Source: Nodularia sp. NIES-3585 (GTDB lineage Bacteria > Cyanobacteriota > Cyanobacteriia > Cyanobacteriales > Nostocaceae). From it: a stretch of 64,000 nt of DNA. Below, one piece after another: positions 28,103 through 38,636 of the stretch. The stretch covers positions 4,030,720 to 4,094,719 of the forward strand of contig NZ_BDUB01000001.1 of assembly GCF_002218065.1 (NCBI RefSeq), given 5' to 3'. The translations under genes were made by a program, and so were the position numbers. The notes under the pieces are model-generated. The model did not search any database. It was not told the DNA's origin and saw nothing but the letters and a program-made list of their open reading frames with translations. Numbering within the stretch: position 1 is the stretch's first letter; the number at the start of each line of letters is the position of its first letter.

Positions 28103-29245
28103 CTATTTCGCCCAAGGCATCGGTTCCACTGGCTCAAATGAGGTAGTCATTTTATAGGTACAGCCATTTTCCAGAGAGTTTTGTATAGCTAAGACAATCT
28201 CATTATTATGCAGAGAAAATTTTGTTGACAGTCGGCAAGGTCGCTGATGAGCGATCGCCTCTGCCATCTCGGCTACACCCCGGCAAAAATCCATTTGTTG
28301 AGCGCCTCTATATCCCAATTTCGGCGCTTTTTTGACTAGTGGATAACGTTGTTTCCAAACACCTTCTAGTCTTTTTCTCCCGATATTTATACTACGTCTG
28401 ATATAAACTGGCGCTCCATAAAACCAAGAGTCATGAATCCCCAGTATACCGTTATCACCAATAATCCTTAATGAGTGGTCATGAGGCGCAACAATACTGC
28501 ACGTTAGTCTAGCAACCACGCCTGAGACAAACTTAATGCAAGCTACAGAAAAATCGGGAGCATTGATATCCAACGGTACATCAGTTTGCTTGTCTGAGAT
28601 CAAACAGGATGAGAAAGCCGTCACTGTTTCTGCTGGCCCAAAAAACGCCGTTAGCCAAGTTACATAATAGCCGGCGTGTTCCAAGGTACACCCGACCTCA
28701 AACTCGTCTTTATAAGGCCAAGGAATACCAGATGCACTCACCCATTTTTGATAAGGCATTTGATGAACAAGTCCATCGTCCATTTCGGCATAAACTAATC
28801 GCACCGCCCCAATTTGATTTTCCCGTAGCGCCTTCCAAATAGTCTGGGCTGTTTCACTTAGAAGACTACATGGTGCGGAGGCAATATACAAACCTTTTTG
28901 TTCAGCACAGTTGGCTAATTCTTCAGCTTGCCACATTTCCATCGCTAAAGGTTTCTCTGAATAGACGTGCTTACCAGCCGCCAAACAAGCTTGAGAAACA
29001 GAATAATGACTGCTGGGGTTGGTGAGATTTAAGACTATATCAACCTTGGGATCTGCCAACAGTTCCTCCAAGGTATTGTAAACATGAGGAATAGAATGAT
29101 ATGTAGCAAATTTAGATGCGCGATCGCTCTGAAGATCCATGACCCCAATTAACTCTAGTTCTGGGTGAAGTGGCAATGTTTTCAGGTAATAATCAGCAAC
29201 AAAACCACAACCAACAATAGCAATTGATTTTTTATAGGAATTCAT
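28103..29245 (-). CDS. Gfo/Idh/MocA family oxidoreductase
   Basis: 380 residues from the ATG at 29245; a start 60 bases earlier would add a poor-looking leader. NAD(P) fold SIAIVGCGFVADYYLKTL and the family motif HVYSEKPLAMEMWQAEEL (EKP, with the lysine used in catalysis) are clear. Members oxidise or reduce sugars and nucleotide sugars. In this operon it probably makes a modified sugar precursor. It is the last gene of the leftward polysaccharide series. Confidence 0.9.
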   Translation of the reverse strand: MNSYKKSIAIVGCGFVADYYLKTLPLHPELELIGVMDLQSDRASKFATYHSIPHVYNTLEELLADPKVDIVLNLTNPSSHYSVSQACLAAGKHVYSEKPLAMEMWQAEELANCAEQKGLYIASAPCSLLSETAQTIWKALRENQIGAVRLVYAEMDDGLVHQMPYQKWVSASGIPWPYKDEFEVGCTLEHAGYYVTWLTAFFGPAETVTAFSSCLISDKQTDVPLDINAPDFSVACIKFVSGVVARLTCSIVAPHDHSLRIIGDNGILGIHDSWFYGAPVYIRRSINIGRKRLEGVWKQRYPLVKKAPKLGYRGAQQMDFCRGVAEMAEAIAHQRPCRLSTKFSLHNNEIVLAIQNSLENGCTYKMTTSFEPVEPMPWAK

Positions 29246-29371
29246 TATTTTTGTGTGGATACAAAGAGAATACCAGATGAGCAAATTTCTCGATTTTTTG
29301 CTCAAGCCGATGTCAAAAATATTTGGCTAGCATTTAATTTCGGACTAGTTCACTATCAATTTATCTCTATT

Positions 29372-30370
29372 TTATGATGTCAAATTTTTATATTCTAATA
29401 TGGTACGTTCTTGCTTGAACAACCGAGAAATGTGAAATTGAATTTGACCTTGCAATTGAGGAAACTTATCTAATATACAGAATAAACTGTACAGAATAGC
29501 ATCTTCTGAATTAAACCCTCGCAGCAGTGTATTTCGATACACTCGGTAGGCTAAAAAGCTATAAGCCATAAATAGGAAAAATATACTCAGACCCCAAGTT
29601 GACCACGCACTAGCAACTGCCAACAATGGTAACAGCAAACCCCAAAACCAAATTCTGCGGCTTTCTTTTACCCAATGTCGTTCCGGGCTAGAACCATGCA
29701 ACCAAGAACCTTCAGCATAAGCATAACCTCCTCGTTGCGATCGCTTCCACCACTGACTCCAACGGGTAATTTGTGCATCATGTAATGTCATTTCTGCATT
29801 TATACGGTGAATCTTTCCACCTGCTTGACGCAGACGCACACACAATTCTGGTTCTTCGCCCGCAATCAAACTAGGATTGAATCCTCCCACCTGCTTGAGG
29901 GCGCTGACGCGCATCATGGAGTCGCCACCACAAGCTTTAGCTTCACCAACCGGAGTGTCCCATTCGATGTCGCACAGCCGATTATAAATAGAATCAGCCG
30001 GAAATTCTTCTCTGCGGCGACCACACACAACTACCAAATCAGATTGGGTAAGCAATTCATTTACAGCAGCTTCCCACCATCCTTCAACTACCCGACAATC
30101 ACCATCCACAAACTGAATAAATTCGATATTTGGTTCTACTTGTAATAAATACTCCCACCCAGCATTTCTGGCACGAGCCGCAGTAAACGGAATAGATAAA
30201 TCAAGCTCTACTACATATACATCTAAGGAGCAAGCTAGAGCAACACTACCATCTGTAGAACCAGAATCTACATAAACAATTTTTCTATCTTCACCTATTA
30301 CTGACAATAAACACTGGTTGAGACGATTTCCTTCGTTGCGTCCGATGACAACTACCCCAATTTGTTGCAC
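29372..30370 (-). CDS. glycosyltransferase family 2
   Basis: 332 residues from a GTG, with AGGAG 7 bases upstream deciding the start. GT-A motifs: IGVVVIGRNEGNRLNQCLLSV, IVYVDSGSTDGSVALA, FIQFVDGDCRVVEGWW (DGD as the metal-binding DxD) and the acceptor region LIAGEEPELCVRLRQAGGKI with EE.EL. Two C-terminal hydrophobic spans (about 245-285) anchor it to the membrane. Likely adds a sugar to the lipid-linked repeat unit. Confidence 0.92.
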   Translation of the reverse strand: MQQIGVVVIGRNEGNRLNQCLLSVIGEDRKIVYVDSGSTDGSVALACSLDVYVVELDLSIPFTAARARNAGWEYLLQVEPNIEFIQFVDGDCRVVEGWWEAAVNELLTQSDLVVVCGRRREEFPADSIYNRLCDIEWDTPVGEAKACGGDSMMRVSALKQVGGFNPSLIAGEEPELCVRLRQAGGKIHRINAEMTLHDAQITRWSQWWKRSQRGGYAYAEGSWLHGSSPERHWVKESRRIWFWGLLLPLLAVASAWSTWGLSIFFLFMAYSFLAYRVYRNTLLRGFNSEDAILYSLFCILDKFPQLQGQIQFHISRLFKQERTILEYKNLTS

Positions 30371-30411
30371 CTTTGAACTCCTATAATTATCTTAATTTGA
30401 CTTAAACTCGA

Positions 30412-31455
30412 CTAATTAAGTTGATAGCGGCCAATGTTAAACAAACGACGAGCATGACGAACTCCACTATCAAATAGCGCCAAGGGAAAACCATAAATAG
30501 TGGGATTGTCTGACAGCATGATCAACAGCCGCGCCGGGGTGGTTTTTGGATTCATCCATGAAACATCTTCGCTAATTTGCTCACGGTATTCACGAGCAAC
30601 TGAGGTATATGGAGACAATTCCAAGTGGAGGAGATCATAATAAGCACGCAGACGTTTTTTAAGTGGCTCTTGAGAAGACCAAATTGACCCCACAGAAGTA
30701 GCCGTCCAAGACTTACGACCCATACAGTGAATCAATGCTGGCAAACTGGTATTCTGACGCAGTTGCTGCCATCTTTCGTTGGGAGTATAGCCAGCAGGTC
30801 CGAAGCATTGAGCAATGTCAACTCCCCGTTCCAGCATTTTTATAGGTACTTGAGAAAACTCTGTACCACCTAAAAGGGCTGTGAAAACTTCTTGATCACC
30901 AATCATGTGTATAGGGCGTTCATAGTATGGCAAGCTTTGTGCTGAAACATAAGCTGGTTCATTCAGCATTTTCTGCCAAGTAGTGAGCAATTCTATATGC
31001 TGAGAAGTTACCCGAACAATTCCTGTATTAACTGTAGTGGATAAGTCGCGACCTGGTTGAAGTCCCCAAGCAACAGTTCGGTAGTTTCCTCCTTGATACT
31101 GTCCCCAGTAAACTTCTTGAGTGACAACTAATGTATCCTCACAAAGGTTTTCAAAATGCTGGCGGAAATCTCTATTAATAATAATGTCGGAGTCAATCCA
31201 CACTACATCTGAATAACCTTCTTCAAGAAGTTGCAGCAGCAGAGAGGGTTTTACATTCCAACCAACACCATCTAAGCTGTCATAGTTACCAAGTTCGGCG
31301 TTAGGCTGTTTTTCCACCCATAGACGAAATGACTCTGGAGCTTGAGGACAAGTAATCATCACAGGCAGGTCTGGACAATGACGAGCTAAACTCAAGACAG
31401 TGAGCTTAACTCCAATCAGATAATCAAGACGATTTTCGTATATACAGGCGATCAT
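30412..31455 (-). CDS. putative glycosyltransferase with DxD motif
   Basis: 347 residues. MIACIYENRLDYLIGVKLTVLSL, the strand YSDVVWIDSDIIINRDF (DSD) and the late IHCMGRKSW resemble nucleotide-diphospho-sugar transferases such as GT8-like proteins, where DxD binds Mn and the donor. TVNTGIVRVTSQHIELL (NTG) also fits. I cannot name the exact family. It lies in the leftward polysaccharide operon, 41 bases upstream of the GT2 gene. Confidence 0.75.
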   Translation of the reverse strand: MIACIYENRLDYLIGVKLTVLSLARHCPDLPVMITCPQAPESFRLWVEKQPNAELGNYDSLDGVGWNVKPSLLLQLLEEGYSDVVWIDSDIIINRDFRQHFENLCEDTLVVTQEVYWGQYQGGNYRTVAWGLQPGRDLSTTVNTGIVRVTSQHIELLTTWQKMLNEPAYVSAQSLPYYERPIHMIGDQEVFTALLGGTEFSQVPIKMLERGVDIAQCFGPAGYTPNERWQQLRQNTSLPALIHCMGRKSWTATSVGSIWSSQEPLKKRLRAYYDLLHLELSPYTSVAREYREQISEDVSWMNPKTTPARLLIMLSDNPTIYGFPLALFDSGVRHARRLFNIGRYQLN

Positions 31456-31714
31456 AATTTTAGTCTTAGTTGATGATTTGCGCTCAATATTTTTTCAAGT
31501 TCAAGTGCTAGCAAATTTAAGAAGGGTTGATTTTTTGAATTTCATTGAAGATACAATTTTAAAATATTTTTTTTGAACATATTTTTACCGAGTCAAATAT
31601 CCTAACAAATATAACATTATTTCAATGTTATTTTCGATTTTAGATAAGATGATTTTTTTAGGCTATTTATGTAAATATAAAAAAAAATTGTCAATTTCAT
31701 CTAAATTATTGATA

Positions 31715-32914
31715 TTATTTTCGTATTATTTGGGCTAAAGATAAAGCAACCGTTACATATAAAACCCAATAAATATTAGCTAAACGCACCAAATAACTCT
31801 CCATAATATTATTCATTGCCAGAAACATTAAAAAAGCTAAAGGCCACATATCCTCTGGCTTTTTAGCTGCATAAGCCATCTTTAAGGAACGACAATAGGC
31901 GATGGCAAAACTAACTAAAAAAAGTGCTAGTCCTATGTAACCAACATCAAGTGCTAAATCAATAAAACCATTGTGACCGTGAGGTGGAATAAAACCAAAT
32001 GATGTGACTGCTGTACCAGCTTCAAGGGCATAACCGCTTCCAGGTGCCCAAAAAGCACCCCGTCCAAAACCTAACAGAGGGCTATCCCTGAGTCTAGCTA
32101 AAGAAACATCCCAAATAATTGTACGCCCAGTTAAAGTGTAATCTTTTCCTAAACCACTTAAAAGACTTACCCATTGAGTAAAAACTACTGTACTAACACA
32201 CCCAAATATAAGAATGGCAATATCTAAGTAAATTATGCTGATTTTTCCTTGCCAGCGAAAATTACGATAGAGTAGCAACATAAATATCAGTAGGAAAGAC
32301 AAGACAAGACTTGTTTTGGAAGTTGAGAGTATCATCATGGAAAGAGATAAAGCAAAACCTAACCACTTATAGAGGTGGTCTATGGGTTTATCTATAGGCA
32401 ACACAAAGAATGCTAATGTGCTTAAAAGCATCATACTGCCAAAGGTATTTTTATAATCATAAATTCCTTTCCATGCGCCTGGATGGTCTTCCCCATGTAT
32501 ACCAATAGACGGTACTGCTATGGCAAAAAAAATACTCAATAAAATTCCTATGCTGAATGTAAAAGCAATTATTTGTAACTGCTCTTTTAAACTAAATCGC
32601 ATAGTAAAATATAAAGCAAATACAGTCATTTGCAAAACTTCTCTCATATCCTTAGCTGTCTCTACAGGATAAGTTGACCAGAGAAAAGAGAATAATATGA
32701 TGATTGTTAATATAGAAAGATATCTGTCTTTATTTGCTATACTTATAGATTTTTTCCACTGAGTAATAATTACCAGACCAGCAATAAATAATATCAAATA
32801 TCTAGTTAATGTGATCATGCCTTGAGATGGCACAATAACAGCTAATCCTCCTGTGAAAAAAGTTAAACTGACAATGACGAAAAAATGTTCAGCAATTGTT
32901 AAGATTTTTTTCAT
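31715..32914 (-). CDS. O-antigen polymerase/ligase-type membrane protein (Wzy/ExoQ-like)
   Basis: 399 residues, about ten to twelve spans. A large periplasmic loop near residues 265-315 contains LARLRDSPLLGFGRGAFWAPG and PPHGHNGFIDLALDVGYIG, the histidine-bearing motif of the Wzy_C/O-antigen ligase family. Such proteins polymerise repeat units or transfer a chain to an acceptor in the periplasm. With the Wzx- and Wzc-like genes it completes the core of a Wzx/Wzy-dependent exopolysaccharide pathway. Confidence 0.9.
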   Translation of the reverse strand: MKKILTIAEHFFVIVSLTFFTGGLAVIVPSQGMITLTRYLILFIAGLVIITQWKKSISIANKDRYLSILTIIILFSFLWSTYPVETAKDMREVLQMTVFALYFTMRFSLKEQLQIIAFTFSIGILLSIFFAIAVPSIGIHGEDHPGAWKGIYDYKNTFGSMMLLSTLAFFVLPIDKPIDHLYKWLGFALSLSMMILSTSKTSLVLSFLLIFMLLLYRNFRWQGKISIIYLDIAILIFGCVSTVVFTQWVSLLSGLGKDYTLTGRTIIWDVSLARLRDSPLLGFGRGAFWAPGSGYALEAGTAVTSFGFIPPHGHNGFIDLALDVGYIGLALFLVSFAIAYCRSLKMAYAAKKPEDMWPLAFLMFLAMNNIMESYLVRLANIYWVLYVTVALSLAQIIRK

Positions 32915-33085
32915 AAAGAAAAAATTAAAAAATTTACCAGAATAATATTTTAATTTTCATGAAACAACTTGCAAGATGAACAGTTTAACTGGATATATAC
33001 CTTGGTGCTATGGTCAAGTTCAGTAGGCATAAGCTTCATTGTCTACTGAATATATACTTTTTCAAACAAAAATCATAAGTTATCG

Positions 33086-34363
33086 CTATATTAAAACATT
33101 ATTATGTACAGATTTTTTTGTTGATTCGTTGGTAGTTTGCTGATAAATTTCGAGAATGCGGTCAATTTTACGTTCCCAGTCAAAATGCTGCCTAACTCGC
33201 TCTTGCCCAGCAAGACCCAGTTGCCATCGTAATTCGGGAAATTCTGACAGCTTACTCATGGCTGCGGTTAATCCCTCAACTAAAGCTGTTCTCGAAGTGG
33301 GTTCAATCAAAATCCCACAGGTTGCGTCCACATAATCGGCTGGCCCACCCCATTTTGTCGCAATTACAGGTACTCCCATCGCCATTGCTTCTAAAACTAC
33401 TGCCCCACCACATTCAAATAAACTAGGTAGCACTAATGCCTGTGCCTGTTCTAGTTTGGCAGCGCACTCTTGCTGCGGTAGCCAACCAGTGAATGTGACT
33501 CGGTTAGCCAAGCCTAAACTCATAGCCTGATTTGATAGTTCTTGTCGCAGCACTCCATCGCCAATGATTTCTAAACAAGCATTGGTTTTGGTGGCAATTG
33601 ATTGAAAAGCTTCTAGGAGGATATCTACGGCTTTCCAGTCTACTAAGCGACCAATAAATACAAACTTAGGAGCATCTGAGTTTAGTGTCTTGAATTCTGG
33701 CAGAAGTGAATGCCATACTGATAAATCCACACCGTTCTCTACCAACTCAATCACCTGGCCAGATAAGCCGGCCGGTAGTGCTTGCTTTGTTCGCTCGTTG
33801 GCAACCAACAGGGTTTGTGCTTTAAGTTTTCCTGGTAATAGGCGATTACAGAAATTCGCAACTTTGCGTCCTAGTGACACCATAAATTTGACAAACAAAC
33901 TTTGGCTGGATGTGAAGCTAGGAGGATATTCCATTCCGCCATTCATGGGGCCAATAATCACAGGTGCGCCTACGTCAAACATCAGCGATGGAAATTTGGG
34001 TGCAACTGGAATTGGCTCATGTACAGTATCTATGTTATGTTGGCGCACCAGTTGGCAGACAATGCGTCTTTGGAGATTTTGGGTATATAAATGAGAAAGT
34101 AAGCCTGTAGTCATACCTGATACCCTTCCTGGTAAAATTTGGCCAATACGCCACAAGAACTTATGTACCCAAGTATCGGGGATAAAGTGGATGCGATCGC
34201 AATCATCAGGAAATAGTGTTTGTAGTTCAGCTTGGGTACGGGCATGAACCACCAACCATGTTTCTATGTGGCGCGATCGCAATAACCTAAAATAGTTGAG
34301 GGGCAAAAACGCTTCACCACCAAACTTAGCAGACGCGTGTTCAGCAACAATCACAACTCGCAT
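33086..34363 (-). CDS. glycosyltransferase family 4
   Basis: 425 residues. N-terminal VVIVAEHASAKFGGEAFLPLNYFRLL, then FVFIGRLVDWKAVDILLEAF, LEIIGDGVLRQELSNQAMSLG, VTFTGWLPQQECAAKLEQA and LPSLFECGGAVVLEAMAMGVPVIATKWGGPADYV are typical retaining GT-B features, with the FECGGAVVLE acidic motif for donor binding. It is followed by a 171-base gap to the Wzy-like gene and preceded 32 bases upstream by the GT2. Confidence 0.93.
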   Translation of the reverse strand: MRVVIVAEHASAKFGGEAFLPLNYFRLLRSRHIETWLVVHARTQAELQTLFPDDCDRIHFIPDTWVHKFLWRIGQILPGRVSGMTTGLLSHLYTQNLQRRIVCQLVRQHNIDTVHEPIPVAPKFPSLMFDVGAPVIIGPMNGGMEYPPSFTSSQSLFVKFMVSLGRKVANFCNRLLPGKLKAQTLLVANERTKQALPAGLSGQVIELVENGVDLSVWHSLLPEFKTLNSDAPKFVFIGRLVDWKAVDILLEAFQSIATKTNACLEIIGDGVLRQELSNQAMSLGLANRVTFTGWLPQQECAAKLEQAQALVLPSLFECGGAVVLEAMAMGVPVIATKWGGPADYVDATCGILIEPTSRTALVEGLTAAMSKLSEFPELRWQLGLAGQERVRQHFDWERKIDRILEIYQQTTNESTKKSVHNNVLI

Positions 34364-34395
34364 TTCGATTTTTTATATTAAGTAAATAAAGTGGA

Positions 34396-35619
34396 TTAAT
34401 GTTCAGAAACATTCACCGAGTCTCGTTCTGTACGCACCCAGAGGCTCTGAGGTCGAACTAAAAACTGGAAATACAAAGGAATCTTCCAGAGAATATAAAA
34501 AGGAATAACTAACAGTTGTCGCAGAGGTAAATCTGTCCGACCGAAATTATACCAAGCAACAAAAATCGCCGTTAGTAGAAAGAAACTTGCTATCATTGAT
34601 AAGGTAGCTGGTATCCAAAATGCTGTAATTATTCCCCATAACGCAGTAATTACCATGAAGATTAACCAGATAATTATCAATAAAGATAGAGGTGGTATAC
34701 ACAAGTCTAAGGCACTAATTAATAAATCTAATTTTTTTTGTTGTACTGAAGCTTTGATGAGTTGCGGCACATAATTTATCAAAGTTTTTAAGTGACCATG
34801 TTCCCAACGAGTTCTTTGACTTTTACTAGCCTGTGCTTGTTGTGGTAACAGGGCAGTAACATTTGCTTCCGGACAAAAAACTGGCCCGTATCCGGCTATG
34901 GTCAAATCCAAACCAAGTTTCATATCTTCCACAATATATCCACTGGCTAAATCAACTGCACGAATTACAGACCAAGGAAAGGCCATACCTGTACCAGTTA
35001 GTAAGCAAGGTATTCCCAATCGAGCTAATCCTAAAAGACGAACTAAATTCTTCACCTTGAAAGCAAAGACTGAAACTGATTCTTTGGGGCTAGAACTACT
35101 CTCTTTTGTGATTAAATAAGTAGCTTGCACAGGCCGATTTGTAGCAATTGCATACTTAATTAATTTCTCAATTGCCCCTGTTTCAACTGTACAGTCAGCA
35201 TCAACAAATACAACTACCTCTGGTGGTGAAGATTCTAAAAACCGCAACCCATAATCCAGAGCATATCCTTTGCCTCTTTGCAAAGGATCATCACGCTCAA
35301 TGACTGTAGCACCAACTGCACGAGCAATTTCTGCTGTCCCATCGCTACAATTATCAGCAATCACAATTAATTGATGTTGATTTTGTAACTGTGATTTTAT
35401 TTTTAAAAGTGTTGTCTGAATCACCACTTCTTCATTGTGCGCCGGCACCAAGACTGCAACTTTTATATTTTGCCAATTGTGACTATTAATTGGTGGAGCA
35501 ACCTTAAATAAAGCAGCGATACATTCAATAAATAAAGTTAAGCTCAAAAATAACAATCCTAATTCACCTACTATCAAAAACGCATTACCGCATAAAACCA
35601 AGAATTGGTTAATTGTCAC
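34396..35619 (-). CDS. membrane glycosyltransferase family 2 (cellulose-synthase-like)
   Basis: 407 residues from a GTG with AAGGA about 10 bases upstream. One N-terminal span (11-35) and about three C-terminal spans (297-360) frame a cytoplasmic GT2 domain. Motifs are VAVLVPAHNEEVVIQTTLL, IVIADNCSDGTAEIARA, VVVFVDADCTVETGAIE (DAD), an ED pair (VEDMKLGLDLTIAGY) and QRTRWEHGH, the QxxRW acceptor/processivity motif. It begins 11 bases after the acetyltransferase stop, so the two are translationally close. Confidence 0.92.
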   Translation of the reverse strand: MTINQFLVLCGNAFLIVGELGLLFLSLTLFIECIAALFKVAPPINSHNWQNIKVAVLVPAHNEEVVIQTTLLKIKSQLQNQHQLIVIADNCSDGTAEIARAVGATVIERDDPLQRGKGYALDYGLRFLESSPPEVVVFVDADCTVETGAIEKLIKYAIATNRPVQATYLITKESSSSPKESVSVFAFKVKNLVRLLGLARLGIPCLLTGTGMAFPWSVIRAVDLASGYIVEDMKLGLDLTIAGYGPVFCPEANVTALLPQQAQASKSQRTRWEHGHLKTLINYVPQLIKASVQQKKLDLLISALDLCIPPLSLLIIIWLIFMVITALWGIITAFWIPATLSMIASFFLLTAIFVAWYNFGRTDLPLRQLLVIPFYILWKIPLYFQFLVRPQSLWVRTERDSVNVSEH

Positions 35620-35630
35620 TTGTTATATCC

Positions 35631-36224
35631 TTAATTTCTGGTTTCCCGTTTGTATTCAGACTGAGAAGAAGTGATAATTTTTGCAGGTATACCAACTGCG
35701 GTTGCTCCTGCTGGAACATCAACTAGAACTACAGCGTTAGCACCAATATTTGCACCATCCCCAATCTTGATATCACCAAATATTTTTGCCCCAGCACCAA
35801 CATTGACACCTTTACCTAACTTTGGTGCATCAAAGGGAAAATCTAGATAGCGGTTACCCAAAGTAACACCTTGGCGGATAATACTATCATCACCAATAGA
35901 ACAGTACCCATGAATAACAATCGCTCCTTGGTGTTCAATAATTACACGCCGACCAAGTTGAACAGTATAGGGTAGTTCAATACCATAGGTATTGCGAACT
36001 TTACGATATAACATCCCATAGAAGAGACTCAAAGGTGCGCGGAAAAATTTAGATTTAATCTTCATCCTCCATACTCCAAAACGCTGAATTGCCACTGCTC
36101 TGAATCCTGGCTTTGTCCAATCTCGTCCGTGAGCAATCCAGTCTTCTTGAATCTGCTGCCAAAGACTTAAAGTAAAAAGTTGTGCTTCGCCTATGTTTTC
36201 TTTTAATTCTAATGGTGTATTCAT
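35631..36224 (-). CDS. serine acetyltransferase-like hexapeptide transferase (WcaB-type)
   Basis: 197 residues. After a helical N-terminus, hexapeptide repeats form a left-handed beta helix from about residue 105: HGYCSIGDDSIIRQGVTLGN, LGKGVNVGAGAKIFGDIKIG, DGANIGANAVVLVDVPAG and AVGIPAKI. Such acetyltransferases in polysaccharide clusters add O-acetyl groups to sugars; true CysE serves cysteine synthesis. The context (GT2 11 bases downstream, Wzc 222 bases upstream) argues for polysaccharide decoration. Confidence 0.88.
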   Translation of the reverse strand: MNTPLELKENIGEAQLFTLSLWQQIQEDWIAHGRDWTKPGFRAVAIQRFGVWRMKIKSKFFRAPLSLFYGMLYRKVRNTYGIELPYTVQLGRRVIIEHQGAIVIHGYCSIGDDSIIRQGVTLGNRYLDFPFDAPKLGKGVNVGAGAKIFGDIKIGDGANIGANAVVLVDVPAGATAVGIPAKIITSSQSEYKRETRN

Positions 36225-36446
36225 AGTTAGGTTCTTATTTCACTTTTGCTGGATTAGCTATTCCAAGCCTGGGGGTTTATTCAAATTCAAAGTTCTTCAA
36301 ATTGATATTAACTAACTGTATTTGACTTATAATAGCAAGTAATAATAAACTGGAATATAGCGTATGATGCTATTTTGAGGCAAACTATGTATGAATAATA
36401 ATTTTGTCAAATTTTTACCTAACCATTTAGTGTTAATAATTAAAGT

Positions 36447-38636
36447 TTAGGACAACGGGACAGGATCTGTTTTTTCCACACTTTGTTCTGAACGCGCACT
36501 ACTGTAGTAAAAGTAATTACCAGGTTCCTGCTTAACATCGATCCCATTAGCCACAATTCCCAAAATATTCGCTTCTGAACGTGAAAGTAGGGTTTTGGCT
36601 CCAGTCACGCTAGTGGAATCTACAACGCCAGGTCTAACTACAACTAAGACTCCATCTACCATCTTGCCTAGAACTGCTGCATCAACAGTTCCGATCAGAG
36701 GAGGTGTATCAAAAATTATGTAATCATATTGTTGATTTAATCTATTAATTAAACTGGTCATACATTCAGAGTCAATCAATGCCAAAGGATTAGGCGGGAT
36801 AACTCCAGTTGTAAGTACAGATAAATTAGGTGTAATTTGTTTTATGGTATCAGACAATTCCTCTTGACCAACCATGACATTACTTAAACCTATGGAGTTT
36901 AATAAACCCCAAAGATGATGTTGAGAAGGTTGACGCATATCGGCATCAACTAAAAGCACTTTTCTACCCACCTGAGCCATAACCGCAGCTAAATTAGCAG
37001 AAACTTCTGATTTTCCCTCTCCAGGAACCGAACTCGTCACGACAATTGTACGAACTTTTTTATCTAGGCTCATAAACTTCAGATTTGCCTGAAGCATCTG
37101 GTATGACTCATGAATAACTGAACGAGGTGATGTTTCTACAACAATTCGGGGAGAAAATTGTTCTACAATTGGTTCTTCAGTGTCTAATGTATTAGATATA
37201 TTTTTTGTTTCAAAAACAGGAATTAACCCTAATAAAGTATAACCAAAAAGTTCTTCTGCTTCTTTAGCAGTCTTTACTCTTCTGTCAATGAGGTCGATAA
37301 AAAAGGCAGCAGCTACACCAAGTAGTAAGCCGACAAATCCTCCGCCTAGTAAAATTATTATTTTCTTCTTATTTGCGGATGAGTTACTACCAATTTCGGC
37401 ATATTGCAGTACGCGAGCGTTACCAATAGTTTGACTTTCTACTATTTTTATGTCCTGAAATCTTGTCAAAAGATTTTCATAGTTTTTTTCTGCCCGTGAT
37501 AATTTTCGCTCTAGCTCTCCTTGTCTTTTTTCTAAACTTGGTAGGTTAGATACTCTTTGACTGTAAGAATTTCTGAAGTTTGAGATTGATTGAATTTTTT
37601 CTGCTAAACCCAAGCGTTGAGACTTTAATTTCACAAATTCTGAAACTATTTCTTGGCGAATTTCCCCCATTTGTAACATAGTTGGAGGAATCTGCATTGG
37701 ATATCCCAAGGACTCTGTTATTCGCTGCTGTAATAAACTTGCTAAAGCTGCTTCTTGATTTTTAAGATTAGCTATATGTGGATTCTGGTCGGTGTATCGA
37801 GTCTGTTGAATTGCCAGATTAGTTTGAACTTTCTGTAGCTCTCCTAAAACTTCTTGTACACCAGATTCTTGGCTTAAAGATGTGATGGCTAAAGCTTGTT
37901 CCGCAGGCAGATTTAGTTGACCAATTATTTGTTTTTCTTGAGCGCTTACATCTGCTAATAGAGCGCGAGCATTATTTAATTCCTCATCAAGAGCAAGGAC
38001 AATTGTGACGGTGGCATTTTTTTCTTCCTGCAAATCTACAATCTGATTCTGAGTCTTAAACTGTCGCAATGCTTCCGTAATTTCTTCTAACTCTTTTTTT
38101 GCCTGTGGTAACTGTTGTTGAATGAATGTAGCGGCGGCGATCGCTTCTGATCGGTTTGCTAAGATGTTATTGGCAATATAAGATTTCATCACTTGATTGA
38201 CTACTTCTTTCGCCAATTGAGGCTCTTCAGATACATAAGAAACCTGAAGTCCATCAGTCCCCATAATTCGCTCAATATTGATGTTAATTGATTCTGGTCT
38301 GAGAAGATTATTTTCTTGATCTTTGAGTTCGAGAGTATTAATTACATCTTCTATGATGGGCGTAGACCGAACTAGTAAGGCTTGTGTATCCAGAGGATTT
38401 GCTCCAATTGATTCCAGATCACCTATTCTGCCACCAACACCTGTGAGTGATGAGGTTCGGTTTAATTGAAACAATAGCTTTCCACTTGCTTGATATGTCG
38501 TTGGTTGGATGAAGAAATTAACTCCACCCAATGCAGCACAAGCAGTAGACACCGCTGCAATTATCAACCAACGCCGCTTTAAAACGAGCCAATATTTTTG
38601 AATATCGATTTCGTCAGGATAGTTTTTAGTTTCCAT
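36447..38636 (-). CDS. polysaccharide co-polymerase and tyrosine autokinase (Wzc-like)
   Basis: 729 residues. N-terminal Wzz region with a span near 28-46, a long periplasmic coiled coil (about 170-420), a second span near 425-447, then a BY-kinase. Walker A is VPGEGKSE (537-544, Lys542), Walker A' LLVDADMR near 562, Walker B IIFDTPP near 641-646. The C-terminus has a short Tyr cluster YFYY (Tyr708, 710, 711) for autophosphorylation. Wzc controls chain length and export in Wzx/Wzy systems. The 583-base upstream gap holds a large inverted repeat. Confidence 0.95.
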   Translation of the reverse strand: METKNYPDEIDIQKYWLVLKRRWLIIAAVSTACAALGGVNFFIQPTTYQASGKLLFQLNRTSSLTGVGGRIGDLESIGANPLDTQALLVRSTPIIEDVINTLELKDQENNLLRPESININIERIMGTDGLQVSYVSEEPQLAKEVVNQVMKSYIANNILANRSEAIAAATFIQQQLPQAKKELEEITEALRQFKTQNQIVDLQEEKNATVTIVLALDEELNNARALLADVSAQEKQIIGQLNLPAEQALAITSLSQESGVQEVLGELQKVQTNLAIQQTRYTDQNPHIANLKNQEAALASLLQQRITESLGYPMQIPPTMLQMGEIRQEIVSEFVKLKSQRLGLAEKIQSISNFRNSYSQRVSNLPSLEKRQGELERKLSRAEKNYENLLTRFQDIKIVESQTIGNARVLQYAEIGSNSSANKKKIIILLGGGFVGLLLGVAAAFFIDLIDRRVKTAKEAEELFGYTLLGLIPVFETKNISNTLDTEEPIVEQFSPRIVVETSPRSVIHESYQMLQANLKFMSLDKKVRTIVVTSSVPGEGKSEVSANLAAVMAQVGRKVLLVDADMRQPSQHHLWGLLNSIGLSNVMVGQEELSDTIKQITPNLSVLTTGVIPPNPLALIDSECMTSLINRLNQQYDYIIFDTPPLIGTVDAAVLGKMVDGVLVVVRPGVVDSTSVTGAKTLLSRSEANILGIVANGIDVKQEPGNYFYYSSARSEQSVEKTDPVPLS

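Noticed and set aside
33690-34094. 134-residue open frame antisense to a GT4 gene
   Set aside because: It lies wholly within a well-supported glycosyltransferase gene on the other strand and shows no domain features.
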